Shown here: positions 1-8,179 of the stretch, in pieces
How the letters are laid out: each line of letters opens with the position of its first letter
Numbering within the stretch: position 1 is the first letter of the stretch
Assembly: GCA_015654835.1 (NCBI GenBank)
Contig: JAATGG010000163.1
Coordinates: 1 to 42,764 of the forward strand
Length of the DNA stretch: 42,764 nt
From: Terriglobales bacterium
GTDB taxonomy: Bacteria; Acidobacteriota; Terriglobia; Terriglobales; Acidobacteriaceae
Direction: 5' to 3'
Position numbers and translations under genes: made by a program
Notes under the pieces: model-generated
Seen by the model: the letters and a program-made list of their open reading frames with translations, nothing else
Told to the model about the DNA's origin: nothing
The model's database searches: none

Positions 1-1
1 C

Positions 2-493
2 GCCTCGTACAACACCACCATGCCGGTTGAAACGGCTCAGGTGCATCAGGTACCCGCGGAACTGGCCAGCAGCCGTCTCAGCAGCACACCGGTCTCCGCA
101 CCGGCGGGCGCTCCCCTGCACCCCGACGAACACAAGCCGGACCCTTCGGCGGCGCCGCAACAGCCGGCGCAGATCACAATTGACGACTTCACGAAGGTGG
201 AACTGCGCGTGGCGCAAGTGCTCGTCGCAGAACGCGTTCCGAAGGCGGATAAGCTGTTGCGGCTGGAAGTGGACCTGGGCTACGAAAAGCGGCAGATTCT
301 CGCCGGCATCGCGCAGTTCTACGAGCCGGAAAAGCTGATTGGCCGCAAGATCGTGATCGTGGCAAACCTGGCTCCGCGCAAAATGCGGGGGCTGGAGTCA
401 AACGGCATGTTGCTGGCCGCCTCGCTGCCCGACAGCGCGCCGGTTCTGGCTGGGTTTCTGGAAGACGTTCCGCTGGGAGCACGGCTGAAATAG
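2..493 (+). CDS. metG: Methionyl-tRNA synthetase, C-terminal part (partial at window edge)
   Basis: The reading frame is open from the first bases of the window, so only the 3' end of the gene is present. Everything visible after a proline/alanine-rich linker is the tRNA-binding OB-fold domain that ends many MetRS proteins and mediates dimerisation and tRNA binding. It begins near the motif TIDDFTKVELRVAQV and continues through KADKLLRLEVDLG, RQILAGIAQFY and the MRGLESNGMLLAAS stretch typical of this fold. The protein ends with LGARLK and TAG at 491-493. A free-standing Trbp111/CsaA-type protein is less likely, because the linker runs straight off the window edge without a start codon or ribosome site. 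The ATG at 20 is probably internal. The downstream tatD neighbour agrees with metG, since the two genes are adjacent in many bacteria. Confidence 0.87.
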   Translation, partial: ASYNTTMPVETAQVHQVPAELASSRLSSTPVSAPAGAPLHPDEHKPDPSAAPQQPAQITIDDFTKVELRVAQVLVAERVPKADKLLRLEVDLGYEKRQILAGIAQFYEPEKLIGRKIVIVANLAPRKMRGLESNGMLLAASLPDSAPVLAGFLEDVPLGARLK

Positions 494-525
494 ACCTGCT
501 CCGGGCATCGAGGGATAGGCCTCAA

Positions 526-554
526 TTGATCGGGCTTTGGCCCATACACATAAA
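526..554 (+). promoter_or_regulatory. Candidate promoter of the vapBC module
   Basis: A -35-like TTGATC (526-531), a 17-base spacer and a -10-like CATAAA (549-554) lie 34 bases ahead of the vapB start. The spacer contains a GGGC-TTTG-GCCC dyad at 532-543 that could be part of an autoregulatory operator. The match was made by eye. Confidence 0.4.
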
Positions 555-587
555 TCGTGCCATACTTACACATTGAGGGCGCGGCTT

Positions 588-842
588 ATGCGGACGAATA
601 TCGACATTGATGACGACTTGATGCAGCAAGCCATGGCAGCCACCAATGCCACGACCAAGAAAGCGGCAGTCGAAGCGGCTCTGCGAAAGATCATCCAGCT
701 CAAGGCGCAGGAAGAGATTCGTCAACTGCGGGGTAAGGTTCAGTGGGAGGGCGACCTGGCAGCAATGCGTGAAGGGCGCTTTCTCGACTGGGATCAGAAT
801 CAGGGCCGAGAGACCAAGAAGGATAAGTCAACCGCTGCCTGA
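588..842 (+). CDS. vapB: VapB-type antitoxin
   Basis: This 84-residue protein starts MRTNIDIDDDLM. The N-terminal beta strand followed by two helices (residues 1-45, including ATTKKAAVEAALRKII) is the ribbon-helix-helix DNA-binding form of the VapB (type II antitoxin) family. The charged C-terminal tail, containing FLDWDQN, is the region that normally wraps and inhibits the toxin. The ATG at 588 was chosen over an upstream in-frame ATG at 537 because the family's conserved N-terminus starts here. A PIN-domain gene follows after 39 bases in the same direction, so this is a canonical vapBC pair, expected to repress its own promoter as the toxin-antitoxin complex. Confidence 0.88.
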   Translation: MRTNIDIDDDLMQQAMAATNATTKKAAVEAALRKIIQLKAQEEIRQLRGKVQWEGDLAAMREGRFLDWDQNQGRETKKDKSTAA

Positions 843-881
843 ACGGAGTGGTAGAACTGGCCGGAAGAAGGACCGGAGCGG

Positions 882-1295
882 ATGATCATCGTCGATAGCT
901 CGGTCTGGATTGATTATCTCTACGACACCGTGAATCGCCATACCAAGTGGCTTGACGATGCAATCGGCAATGAGGACATTGGGCTTACTAGCCTGATCAT
1001 GTGTGAGGTTCTGCAAGGAATCCGTGATGAAGCGCAATTTTGCACCTCACGTCGCGCACTCCTGCGTTTGCCCGTCTTCGACAGCCTCAGCGCGGAACTC
1101 GCCGTGACTTCGGCACAAAATTATCGAACTCTGCGGCGCGAAGGAGTAACCGTCCGCAAGATGATCGACTGCCTTATCGCCACCTTTTGCATCGAACATG
1201 GCCATCAACTTTTGCACAACGACCGCGATTTCGATGCTTTTGAAAACCACCTGGGGCTGCATGTGCTCCATCCTCCCGCCCTCGCTTTAAACTGA
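882..1295 (+). CDS. vapC: VapC-type PIN-domain ribonuclease toxin
   Basis: This 137-residue protein has all four acidic positions of the PIN nuclease site: D5 in MIIVDSSVWIDYL, E42 in MCEVLQGI, D96 in KMIDCLIA, and the D114/D116/D118 cluster in LLHNDRDFDAF. The length is normal for VapC. VapC toxins are Mg2+-dependent endoribonucleases, often cutting tRNA or rRNA; the actual target cannot be read here. A GGAG-like site lies a few bases before ATG 882. It is paired with the vapB gene 39 bases upstream, and tatD follows 50 bases downstream on the same strand. The module therefore sits between metG and tatD, a pair that is adjacent in many genomes. Confidence 0.92.
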   Translation: MIIVDSSVWIDYLYDTVNRHTKWLDDAIGNEDIGLTSLIMCEVLQGIRDEAQFCTSRRALLRLPVFDSLSAELAVTSAQNYRTLRREGVTVRKMIDCLIATFCIEHGHQLLHNDRDFDAFENHLGLHVLHPPALALN

Positions 1296-1345
1296 ATGAG
1301 GATGGCAAGACATTTTCACAGGCTGAGGCACCACCCGGGGACCCA

Positions 1346-2188
1346 TTGCTGATCGATTCACACGCACATCTGGATAGCGAGCGCTACGCCGCGGAGGAAC
1401 GGGCGGCTTTGCTGAGCCGTGCCTGGGAGGCCGGCGTCGGCACCGTGCTGGCTATCGGTATCGGCGAGGGGCCGGCGCACATGCACCAGGCTCTCGGCAT
1501 CTGCCGCGAGTTCAACGCCAAGCCCGAGAGCGGGGCCGGCATTCCGCGGCTTTACGCCAGCGCCGGCATCTATCCGCACAACACGCACGAGGCCAATGAG
1601 GCGGCGCTGGCCAAGCTGGACAACCTGCTAGCCCAGCCGGAAGTCATTGCCTGCGGCGAAATCGGGCTGGACTATTACCATGAAGGCACGCCGCATGAAG
1701 TGCAGCGCGAAATCCTGGTACGGCAACTGGAGATTGCAGCGGCGCGGAAACGGCCGATCCTGATTCACTGCCGGCCCAAGGACGGCGCGCACGACACCTG
1801 GGACGATCTCTTTGAGATTCTGGAGACGCATTGGCGGCATACCGGCCTGGGCGGCGTGATGCACTGCTTCAGCGGCGGATGGGAGCAGGCGCGGCGTTCG
1901 CTGGACATGGGGTTTCTGTGCTCGTTTGCCGGGAATCTCACGTTTCCCAAGTCGCAGCCGCTGCGCGACGTGGCCGCCAAACTGGCTCCGGACGTCGTGC
2001 TGGTAGAAACCGACGCCCCTTACCTGGCTCCGGTGCCGCATCGCGGCCAACGTAACGAGCCGGCCTGGGTGGCGCATACGGCGGACGTTCTGGCGGGTTT
2101 GCTCGGGGTTCCAGGGGAAGAAATTGGCTCCGCGACCACGAAAAACTTTTTCAGGCTGTTTGATCGCAAGCCGGACGTGGGAAACTGA
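1346..2188 (+). CDS. tatD: TatD-family metal-dependent deoxyribonuclease
   Basis: The 280-residue protein is a full-length TatD/YcfH-type hydrolase of the amidohydrolase (TIM-barrel) superfamily. The N-terminal metal ligands are in LIDSHAHLD. Further signatures are GEIGLDYYHEG, ILIHCRPK, GVMHCFSGG and VETDAPYLAPVPHRGQ. The last two are diagnostic for the family and carry the remaining metal-binding His and Asp residues. Members act as 3'-5' exonucleases or DNA-repair and quality-control nucleases. The start is a TTG at 1346, preceded by GGGG at 1337-1340. No in-frame ATG lies between it and the upstream vapC stop, and homologues begin at exactly this LIDSHAHLD motif. yajQ follows on the same strand. 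Confidence 0.93.
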   Translation: MLIDSHAHLDSERYAAEERAALLSRAWEAGVGTVLAIGIGEGPAHMHQALGICREFNAKPESGAGIPRLYASAGIYPHNTHEANEAALAKLDNLLAQPEVIACGEIGLDYYHEGTPHEVQREILVRQLEIAAARKRPILIHCRPKDGAHDTWDDLFEILETHWRHTGLGGVMHCFSGGWEQARRSLDMGFLCSFAGNLTFPKSQPLRDVAAKLAPDVVLVETDAPYLAPVPHRGQRNEPAWVAHTADVLAGLLGVPGEEIGSATTKNFFRLFDRKPDVGN

Positions 2189-2198
2189 TAGAGTTGCA

Positions 2199-2217
2199 CG
2201 GCCTGAAAGAGAGGCCG
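2199..2217 (+). repeat. Small intercistronic hairpin between tatD and yajQ
   Basis: CGGCCT (2199-2204) and AGGCCG (2212-2217) form a perfect 6-bp stem with a 7-base loop. There is no T-run after it, so it is more likely an mRNA-processing or stability structure than a terminator. Confidence 0.35.
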
Positions 2218-2230
2218 ACCGAGGGAAAGT

Positions 2231-2731
2231 ATGGCGCAAGAAAATTCGTTCGATATTGTGAGTAAGGTGGATATTCAGGAGGTCCGCAACGCCATTGAAC
2301 AGGCGCTGAAGGAGATTCGCCAGCGGTTCGACCTGAAGGATTCGCACTCGGAGATCACCCTGGAGGGCGATGACGCCATCCAACTGGCCTCGGCGGGCGA
2401 GTATAAGCTGGAGGCGGTCAAAGAGATTCTCGGCCAAAAGCTAGTGAAGCGCGGCGTATCGCTGAAGAATCTCACGTATGGCAAGGTTGAGGCGGCGACC
2501 GGCCAGAGCGTTCGGCAGAAGATCAGCTTGCAGCAGGGAATCCCGACGGAGAAGGCCAAAGAAATCGTGCGCCTGGTGAAGGACTCGAAAAAGAAGGCGC
2601 AGGCCAGCATTCAAGGCGATACTGTGAGAGTGACCAGTAAAGATCGCGACGAGTTGCAGTCGATTATCGCGCTGCTGCGCGGCAAAGAACTGGGCGTGGA
2701 ATTGCAGTTTACGAACTACCGTACGAACTAA
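2231..2731 (+). CDS. yajQ: YajQ-family nucleotide-binding protein
   Basis: The 166-residue protein matches the YajQ (UPF0234) family over its whole length. It starts with AQENSFDIVSKVDIQEVRNA and contains the FDLKDS segment. It ends with the strand pattern DRDELQSIIALLR and VELQFTNYR, typical of the paired ferredoxin-like halves of the family. YajQ proteins bind nucleotides, and some, as in Xanthomonas, act as cyclic-di-GMP effectors that modulate transcription factors; whether this one does cannot be judged from sequence. A purine-rich GAGGGAAAG precedes ATG 2231. It lies 42 bases after tatD and is probably co-transcribed with it. Confidence 0.93.
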   Translation: MAQENSFDIVSKVDIQEVRNAIEQALKEIRQRFDLKDSHSEITLEGDDAIQLASAGEYKLEAVKEILGQKLVKRGVSLKNLTYGKVEAATGQSVRQKISLQQGIPTEKAKEIVRLVKDSKKKAQASIQGDTVRVTSKDRDELQSIIALLRGKELGVELQFTNYRTN

Positions 2732-2812
2732 GCGGATCCTGACGGGTGGCGATGCTTCCCCTTACGGCAACCCGGCCGGCAAGACCGATATCAGCGAAAG
2801 AACCGGAGAACA

Positions 2813-3802
2813 TTGAGCACATTGGCGATAGCGACGGCGAGAGAGGTCTTCGATCTGCTGCGAGACGACCTCGTAGCGATTGAGCAGGAGTTGGGCCGGG
2901 ACGCCGCCTCCAGCGTAAACACCATCACGGAGATCGCCGAATACCTGCGCGAGGGCGGCGGCAAACGTATCCGTCCGTCGCTGCTGCTGCTGGCTGCGCA
3001 CATGCTGGGTTACTCGGGCCCGGGCGCCATCCGGCTGGGCACGGTGGTGGAAATGGTGCACACGGCTACGCTGGTGCACGACGACATTATCGACGGCGCC
3101 GACACCCGGCGCGGCCGGCCCTCGGCCAACACCACCTGGGGCAATGAAAAATGCGTGCTGGCCGGCGACTGGCTCTACATGCAGGCCTTCAAGGTAGCTC
3201 TCGAAGAGAAAAATCTGCGCGTGCTCGAACTGCTTATCGGGCTGACCCAGCAGATGGTCGAGGGAGAACTGCTGCAGATTCAAAAGCTTGGCAAGGCCGT
3301 TTCCGAAGCCGAATATTACGACCTGATCTTCCGCAAGACTGCCTGCCTGTTCTCAGTGTCAATGCGGCTGGGAGCGGTGCTGGCGGGCGCCAGCGAGGCG
3401 GAAGAAGCCAATCTGGCCTCCTATGGCCGCGCGGTCGGGCTTTCCTTCCAAATCGTGGACGACGTGCTCGACCTGACCGCCACCGAAGAGACACTAGGCA
3501 AGCCCGTAGCCAGCGATCTGCGCGAGGGCAAGGCCACGTTAGCGGTGATTCACTCCTCTGACCACGGCACGGCTCGCGACCGTCAGACGATCCAGCGGGT
3601 GTTGGACGACCGCAGCTTCGAGCATGTGAGCCGCGAGGAGATTCAGGAGATCCTGGTGCGCAACGGTTCGGTCGAATATGCCATGACCATCGCCGACCGT
3701 TACGCGGAGCAATCCCGCCAGGCGCTCGCACCCCTGCCCGAATCGGAGTTCAAGCGTGCCCTGCTTTGGGTGCCTGATTTTGTGGTGGCACGGGATAAAT
3801 AG
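2813..3802 (+). CDS. Long-chain trans-polyprenyl diphosphate synthase (IspB/HepT-like)
   Basis: The 329-residue protein is a trans-isoprenyl diphosphate synthase that extends an allylic diphosphate with isopentenyl diphosphate to make the side chain of respiratory quinones. The first aspartate-rich motif is DDIID at 90-94, within LVHDDIIDGADTRRGRP. The second is DDVLD at 216-220, within SFQIVDDVLDLTATEE. KRIRP at 51-55 binds the diphosphate. The residue five positions before the first motif is a small alanine (A85), which in this family leaves the product channel open and favours C35-C50 products. The start is TTG 2813 with GGAG at 2805-2808 just ahead. The gene is convergent with the thioesterase gene, 26 bases away. 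The exact chain length is not determined. Confidence 0.9.
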   Translation: MSTLAIATAREVFDLLRDDLVAIEQELGRDAASSVNTITEIAEYLREGGGKRIRPSLLLLAAHMLGYSGPGAIRLGTVVEMVHTATLVHDDIIDGADTRRGRPSANTTWGNEKCVLAGDWLYMQAFKVALEEKNLRVLELLIGLTQQMVEGELLQIQKLGKAVSEAEYYDLIFRKTACLFSVSMRLGAVLAGASEAEEANLASYGRAVGLSFQIVDDVLDLTATEETLGKPVASDLREGKATLAVIHSSDHGTARDRQTIQRVLDDRSFEHVSREEIQEILVRNGSVEYAMTIADRYAEQSRQALAPLPESEFKRALLWVPDFVVARDK

Positions 3803-3828
3803 AGCGTTCCGGCATCGCCGCCAGAAAT

Positions 3829-4299
3829 TTAGTTGCCTGCCATCAATGACCGCAGAGCCGTGACGTAGCGCTCCGGCAGGTGCTTGCGGTTCAATTCGGC
3901 ATCGCAGACCACGTGAACCGTCTCGCCCTCGGCCAGGAGCTTGGCTTCTTCGCCTTCGGGGGCTTTGCGGAGGATGCGATAGGCGAACTTGAGCACCGAG
4001 CCGCGCAGCAGGGCAGGACGCGTCTCAATGAGGATTTCGTCGTCGTAGCGGGCCGGAGAGCGGTAGCGGCACTTAGCCTCGACCACCGGCAAAATGCAGG
4101 AGTCGTCGATCTCCATCTGGCTGTAGGCAAGGCCCAGGGAGCGCATCAGCTCGACGCGGCCCAGCTCAAACCACACCAGATAATTGGCGTAGTACACAAC
4201 CCCCATCTGGTCGGTTTCGGCATAGCGCACCCTCACTTGATGGGTGGTCACGAACATCCCGGCCTTCTCCCCGATTCCATTCATTGCCGCGTTTTCCAC
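3829..4299 (-). CDS. YbgC/4-hydroxybenzoyl-CoA thioesterase-type acyl-CoA thioesterase
   Basis: The 156-residue hot-dog-fold protein carries the family's active-site motif YAETDQMGVVYYANY, with catalytic D30, followed by WFELGRVELMR. The C-terminal half has the expected strands (RYRSPARYDDEILIET, LAEGETVHVVCD). The family hydrolyses short-chain or aromatic acyl-CoA thioesters. YbgC-type members are linked to envelope and phospholipid metabolism, which fits the position at the distal end of the uppS-cdsA-dxr-rseP strand. The chosen start is GTG 4299, with GGGAG six bases upstream; an ATG at 4284 is an alternative. The gap to rseP is 87 bases, so co-transcription is likely. Confidence 0.87.
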   Translation of the reverse strand: MENAAMNGIGEKAGMFVTTHQVRVRYAETDQMGVVYYANYLVWFELGRVELMRSLGLAYSQMEIDDSCILPVVEAKCRYRSPARYDDEILIETRPALLRGSVLKFAYRILRKAPEGEEAKLLAEGETVHVVCDAELNRKHLPERYVTALRSLMAGN

Positions 4300-4386
4300 A
4301 AAGACTCCCTATTTTCCACCATCGATGACAAAGCTTGGGCGGCCGATTGGCCGCCCTTGATTCCCGCAGAAACCGTCCGCACCCGG

Positions 4387-5736
4387 TTAGGGATGAACGT
4401 GGTTAAAGATAGGGAGCTTGGTGACATCGTTGAAGATGACGAAGGCGAAAAAGACTACCAGCACGACGAAGGCAGCCTGATAAATGCGCTCCTTGACGTT
4501 GAGGCTGATGTCGTGGCGAAGCACGCTCTCAATCAACAGCAACAGGATCATACCGCCATCGAGGATAGGAAAGGGCATCAGGTTGAGAATGCCCAGGTTG
4601 AGGCTGATTTCGCCGGCTAGGCCAAACTTGGGATACCAGCCGCGCATCTCCGCCGCCTCACCCGCCATGCGGGCAATGCCTACCGGACCGGAAAGCTGCG
4701 AAACGGCAACCTTGTGGGTAAACAGACGCTGCAGCACTTCGACGATGAGCAACGAATTGTCGGCGCAGAAGGCTTCAGACCGGGCCACCGCCTTGATCAA
4801 CGGAAGCGGGCGGCTGTGCACCGGAGTCGGTACGATGGCGAAGCCCAGCTTCCAAGCGGTGTCCAGCTTGGCGGGGTGGGCCACCAGAGTGATGGGGGCA
4901 CCGTGGCGCAACACCTCCAGCGAAACCGGCTTGCCCTGGCCCGATTGCAGGTAGGCCAGCAAAGCAGGCACGGTATGGAACGGATGCCCGTCCACGGATT
5001 GAATGGAGTCACCCGCCTGCAGGCCGGCCAGTGCCGCCGGGGTCCCCGGCTGCACTTCCTGCACGCCGATGGGGCCGGGCAGATATTGCGGCAACATACC
5101 GACGTCAGTGGGGTCGAAGTCCTGTCCGTGAACCACGCTGGGGATATGCAAAGAGAGTTGCAGCGGGTGACCGCCGCGCTCTACGGTGACCGGAACCGTC
5201 TGGTTCTGGTTGAGGCTGGCGCGCTCGTAGACCTTTTCCCAAGTTGGATTGTCGGCGGTATCGAAGCGGCGGATTACGTCGCCAGCCTGTACACCGGCCT
5301 GGGCCGCGGGCGAGCCGCTGGTGACCCACTCGACGGTGGTGGTGTTGACCTCGACCGACGGGACCTCATTGATCCAGCCGAAATAGAAAGTCATGAGGAC
5401 AAAGGCCAAGACGAAGTTGGAAAACGGTCCGGCCAACCCGATCAGCATCCTCTGCCAGCGCGGGTGCGAGGTGAACGCACCTGGATCGTCCGCCGCCTGC
5501 TCTTCGCCGGGAGTTTCGCCGGTCATTTTGACGTAGCCGCCCAGCGGCAGCAGGCAGATTTTGTAGTCGGTATCGCCGTATTTGATGCCGAACAGGCGGG
5601 GACCGAAGCCAACGGAAAACGCTTCGACGCGGACACCGCAGAGCTTGGCAACGGCAAAATGTCCGAATTCATGGACCACCACCATAAGTCCGAGGAGGAC
5701 GATAAAGGCGATGGCAGAAACTAGAAATTCATGCAT
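4387..5736 (-). CDS. rseP: RIP zinc metalloprotease (site-2 protease)
   Basis: The 449-residue integral membrane protease has the zinc motif HEFGH (H22, E23, H26) in its first transmembrane helix and the third ligand D393 in the distal motif NLMPFPILDGG. Two PDZ-type segments lie between: GSPAAQAGVQAGDVI near 140 and GTPAALAGLQAGDSI near 230. This is the E. coli RseP architecture with a tandem PDZ pair. The enzyme cleaves membrane-embedded substrates such as anti-sigma factors and remnant signal peptides. The order uppS-cdsA-dxr-rseP is a classical conserved cluster and supports orthology. AAGGAAAA occurs about 15 bases before ATG 5736, so the ribosome site is not strong. No sigma or anti-sigma gene is present in the window. 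Confidence 0.95.
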   Translation of the reverse strand: MHEFLVSAIAFIVLLGLMVVVHEFGHFAVAKLCGVRVEAFSVGFGPRLFGIKYGDTDYKICLLPLGGYVKMTGETPGEEQAADDPGAFTSHPRWQRMLIGLAGPFSNFVLAFVLMTFYFGWINEVPSVEVNTTTVEWVTSGSPAAQAGVQAGDVIRRFDTADNPTWEKVYERASLNQNQTVPVTVERGGHPLQLSLHIPSVVHGQDFDPTDVGMLPQYLPGPIGVQEVQPGTPAALAGLQAGDSIQSVDGHPFHTVPALLAYLQSGQGKPVSLEVLRHGAPITLVAHPAKLDTAWKLGFAIVPTPVHSRPLPLIKAVARSEAFCADNSLLIVEVLQRLFTHKVAVSQLSGPVGIARMAGEAAEMRGWYPKFGLAGEISLNLGILNLMPFPILDGGMILLLLIESVLRHDISLNVKERIYQAAFVVLVVFFAFVIFNDVTKLPIFNHVHP

Positions 5737-5849
5737 AAATGTGCAGTATTTTCCTTGATCAAGAGTCCGGCGCTAAAAGCATTTCCCAGATTCATGTGCA
5801 AAGTGCGGCATCAGGCCCGTTCCGCTTAAAGCGGCTCGACGCCGACGCT

Positions 5850-7052
5850 TCACTTGCCCCCGATTGCCGAAATGCCAGAGGCCGCAAGCGGGGCGATCCT
5901 GGCCACCGACTCACGAGCCATTTGACGCGCTTCCCGGTCTGCGGCGAGCACTTCCGCAATCGTGGCGGGGTGCGCCTCAGGCGTGGACGCGAGCACTGCT
6001 TCAATTGTACGCGGGATCCCCATAAACGGGATGCGGCGATCGAGGAAGGCTTCGACGGCGATTTCGTCCGCCGCATTGAGAGCGATGCAATGGGCTCCGC
6101 CTTTTTCCGCCGCCTCAAAAGCGAGGCGCAGGCAGGGGAAGCGCTCGAAGTCGGGAGGCTCGAACTCCAGGTGCCGCAGAGAGGTCATATCGAAGGTGAG
6201 CGTCGAGACGGGCCGCTCGGGATAAGCCAGAGCGTAAAGGATCGGCAAGCGCATGTCGGTCACCGAAATCTGCGCCAGAATCGAGCCGTCGACGTACTCC
6301 ACCAACGAGTGCACGGTGGATTGAGGATGGACCGTAACCCGCACCTGCGACGGCGGCACATCGAAGAGCCTGCAGGCCTCAATGACTTCGAGCCCTTTAT
6401 TCAGCATGGATGCGGAGTCGACGGTAATGCGCCGGCCCATGACCCAGGTGGGATGTTTCAAGGCTTGCTCAGGGGTAATGTCGGCGAACTTTTCCAGCGG
6501 CAATTGCCGGAAAGGGCCGCCCGAAGCCGTCAGCCAGATAAATTTCACTTCAGGATGCGTACCCACCCGCAAGCACTGGTGGACGGCATTGTGCTCGCTG
6601 TCGATGGGCAGGATAGGCACGTTGCGCTCGCGCGCGGCAGCGGTGAGAATCTCTCCCGCGGCGACCATGCATTCCTTATTGGCCAGTCCGAGAGGCTTGC
6701 CGGCCAGGATCGCCGCATAGGTCGCCTCAAGTCCGGCGACGCCGACGATGGCCGAAACCACAAAATCCGCATCGGGCAGGGTCGAACAGGCAACGGTGCC
6801 CGCTGTGCCGTGGACCACGTCGATGCCAGTGACGCCGGCCTGGCGAAGACGCTGAGCCAGTCGCCCGGCCAGCTCTTCGGTGGCCATCGAAACCATTTGC
6901 GGCCGCCAGCGAACGGTCTGTGCAAAAGCCTCGTCGAGGTTGCGTCCGGCAGCCAGCGAGGCTACCGCATAACGCTCGGGAAACTGCTCAACGATGGATA
7001 GGGTGCTCTGCCCGATGGAGCCTGTGGAACCGAGAATAGCGAGTCGTTTCAA
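5850..7052 (-). CDS. dxr: 1-deoxy-D-xylulose 5-phosphate reductoisomerase
   Basis: The 400-residue enzyme catalyses the committed step of the MEP isoprenoid pathway: NADPH-dependent conversion of DXP to 2-C-methyl-D-erythritol 4-phosphate. Visible signatures are the nucleotide-binding loop GSTGSIGQST at 8-17, LANKE for the substrate, the metal site PIDSEHNAVHQCL, the flexible loop LTASGGPFR, and TWVMGRRITVDSASMLNKG. The length is normal. The start codon appears to be TTG 7052, giving LKRLAILGSTGS, which is where homologues begin; no strong Shine-Dalgarno is visible. It lies 107 bases downstream of cdsA and 113 bases upstream of rseP on the same strand. With the two trans-prenyl synthases and uppS, it places several isoprenoid steps in one region. 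Confidence 0.96.
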   Translation of the reverse strand: MKRLAILGSTGSIGQSTLSIVEQFPERYAVASLAAGRNLDEAFAQTVRWRPQMVSMATEELAGRLAQRLRQAGVTGIDVVHGTAGTVACSTLPDADFVVSAIVGVAGLEATYAAILAGKPLGLANKECMVAAGEILTAAARERNVPILPIDSEHNAVHQCLRVGTHPEVKFIWLTASGGPFRQLPLEKFADITPEQALKHPTWVMGRRITVDSASMLNKGLEVIEACRLFDVPPSQVRVTVHPQSTVHSLVEYVDGSILAQISVTDMRLPILYALAYPERPVSTLTFDMTSLRHLEFEPPDFERFPCLRLAFEAAEKGGAHCIALNAADEIAVEAFLDRRIPFMGIPRTIEAVLASTPEAHPATIAEVLAADREARQMARESVARIAPLAASGISAIGGK

Positions 7053-7159
7053 TGTATCTGCAGAACCTGAACTTCAGAGCGGGAATCCAGACGTGGGAAT
7101 TGCGCCGAACCCGTCCGAAAAGAATAAAATCCGTCCGCGCGGCGATCTCTGAAAGGCTC

Positions 7160-7990
7160 TCAGAACCGCTGGTGGATGACTTGAGCGTACCACAGCACCG
7201 GTGCCGCCAGCAGCAGAGCATCGATGCGGTCCAAGACGCCGCCGTGCCCAGGCAACAGGGTTCCCGAGTCCTTGACGCCCGCGGAACGCTTGAGGGCCGA
7301 TTCGGCCAAATCACCCAATTGCGCGGCGATATTGAGGATTACGGCCAGGCCAAGCCAATAGCCGAGTTCCTCGGGATACGACAGCTTGGCGCTGTCCATA
7401 TTTGCCATCCAGCGAGCCAGGGCGACCAGGCCACCTGCTGCCAGCAGGCTGCCCGCAACCGAGGCCACTGCGCCCTCCCAGCTTTTGCCAGGGCTCAACC
7501 TGGGAGCCAGCTTGTGCCGGCCCAGGGTGCGGCCCACATAGAGAGCCGCAATGTCGCCCGCCCACACCACGCACAGCAAGAACGCCACCAGCGAGGGACC
7601 GTTGGTCTGCTCGCGCAGGGCGGGCAGCGCGATCAGGGTGAATCCCACATAGAAAAGGCAGAAAATCGATGTCGAGGCAGCGGGAAGCACCTGCTCGATC
7701 GGCGTGCGGAACGCGCAATAGACAAGCAGGCCGAGGCCGAGAACCCCCAGGATCGCCGGAATCTGGTCGGGCCATTCGTAGCTGGCGGCAAAGAGCGCGA
7801 CGATAGCCAACAGCACGGCAACGCGCGGCGATTTGGCTTCGCCCCGCTCCGCCAAGGCAAGAAATTCCCAAGCGGCGAGGGCTGCCACTGCCGCGGTGGC
7901 CAAGGTGAACAACCATCCCCATCTGGGCGCGAGGAACACCAAGACCATGACAACGGGAATCAAGACAACGGCGGTAAGTACACGTTTCAT
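7160..7990 (-). CDS. cdsA: Phosphatidate cytidylyltransferase
   Basis: The 276-residue polytopic membrane enzyme makes CDP-diacylglycerol from phosphatidic acid and CTP, the branch point for phospholipid synthesis. It shows the CDP-DAG synthase signature near the C-terminus: SALKRSAGVKDSG followed by LPGHGGVLDRIDALL. The preceding LSPGKSWEG motif is also family-specific. Several hydrophobic spans fill the N-terminal two thirds, for example VLTAVVLIPVVMVLVFLA. ATG 7990 has no clear ribosome site. In most bacteria uppS lies immediately upstream. Here uppS is separated by the oppositely oriented toxin-antitoxin pair at 8180-9072, so cdsA may need its own promoter in the 7991-8179 interval. Confidence 0.94.
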   Translation of the reverse strand: MKRVLTAVVLIPVVMVLVFLAPRWGWLFTLATAAVAALAAWEFLALAERGEAKSPRVAVLLAIVALFAASYEWPDQIPAILGVLGLGLLVYCAFRTPIEQVLPAASTSIFCLFYVGFTLIALPALREQTNGPSLVAFLLCVVWAGDIAALYVGRTLGRHKLAPRLSPGKSWEGAVASVAGSLLAAGGLVALARWMANMDSAKLSYPEELGYWLGLAVILNIAAQLGDLAESALKRSAGVKDSGTLLPGHGGVLDRIDALLLAAPVLWYAQVIHQRF

Positions 7991-8084
7991 TTAGGGTTGA
8001 GGATACACTGCCGGGGTGGGCGAGAGACGCCGGGCAGAGGAAACATTCCCGCCGAATGTCCCGGAGCGGCGAAGTAAAGAAGGG

Positions 8085-8120
8085 TGTCTAGACAGAGTAT
8101 CTAGACAAATAAGCTGTCTA
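8085..8120. promoter_or_regulatory. Tandem palindromic operator of the second toxin-antitoxin module
   Basis: The perfect 10-bp palindrome TGTCTAGACA (8085-8094) is followed after three bases by TATCTAGACA (8098-8107), which matches it at 9 of 10 positions. A half-site TGTCTA follows at 8115-8120. The centres of the first two are 13 bp apart. The array overlaps the predicted promoter of the downstream antitoxin gene, the arrangement expected for toxin-antitoxin autorepression. It also lies upstream of the divergent cdsA gene. Confidence 0.7.
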
Positions 8121-8130
8121 TGCCGATACT
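8102..8130 (+). promoter_or_regulatory. Candidate sigma-70 promoter of the second toxin-antitoxin module
   Basis: TAGACA (8102-8107, five of six to TTGACA), a 17-base spacer and GATACT (8125-8130, four of six to TATAAT). The -35 hexamer lies inside the second operator palindrome. The predicted transcription start near 8137 leaves about 43 bases to ATG 8180, and it rules out the in-frame ATG at 8120 as the true start. Confidence 0.6.
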
Positions 8131-8179
8131 AAAGATTAGCTTGGCTCCATACGCACTCGAAGCCAGAAAGGAAGGGAGC

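Noticed and set aside
5739..7001. A 420-codon plus-strand frame opposite dxr
   Set aside because: Antisense shadow; dxr motifs are complete on the other strand.
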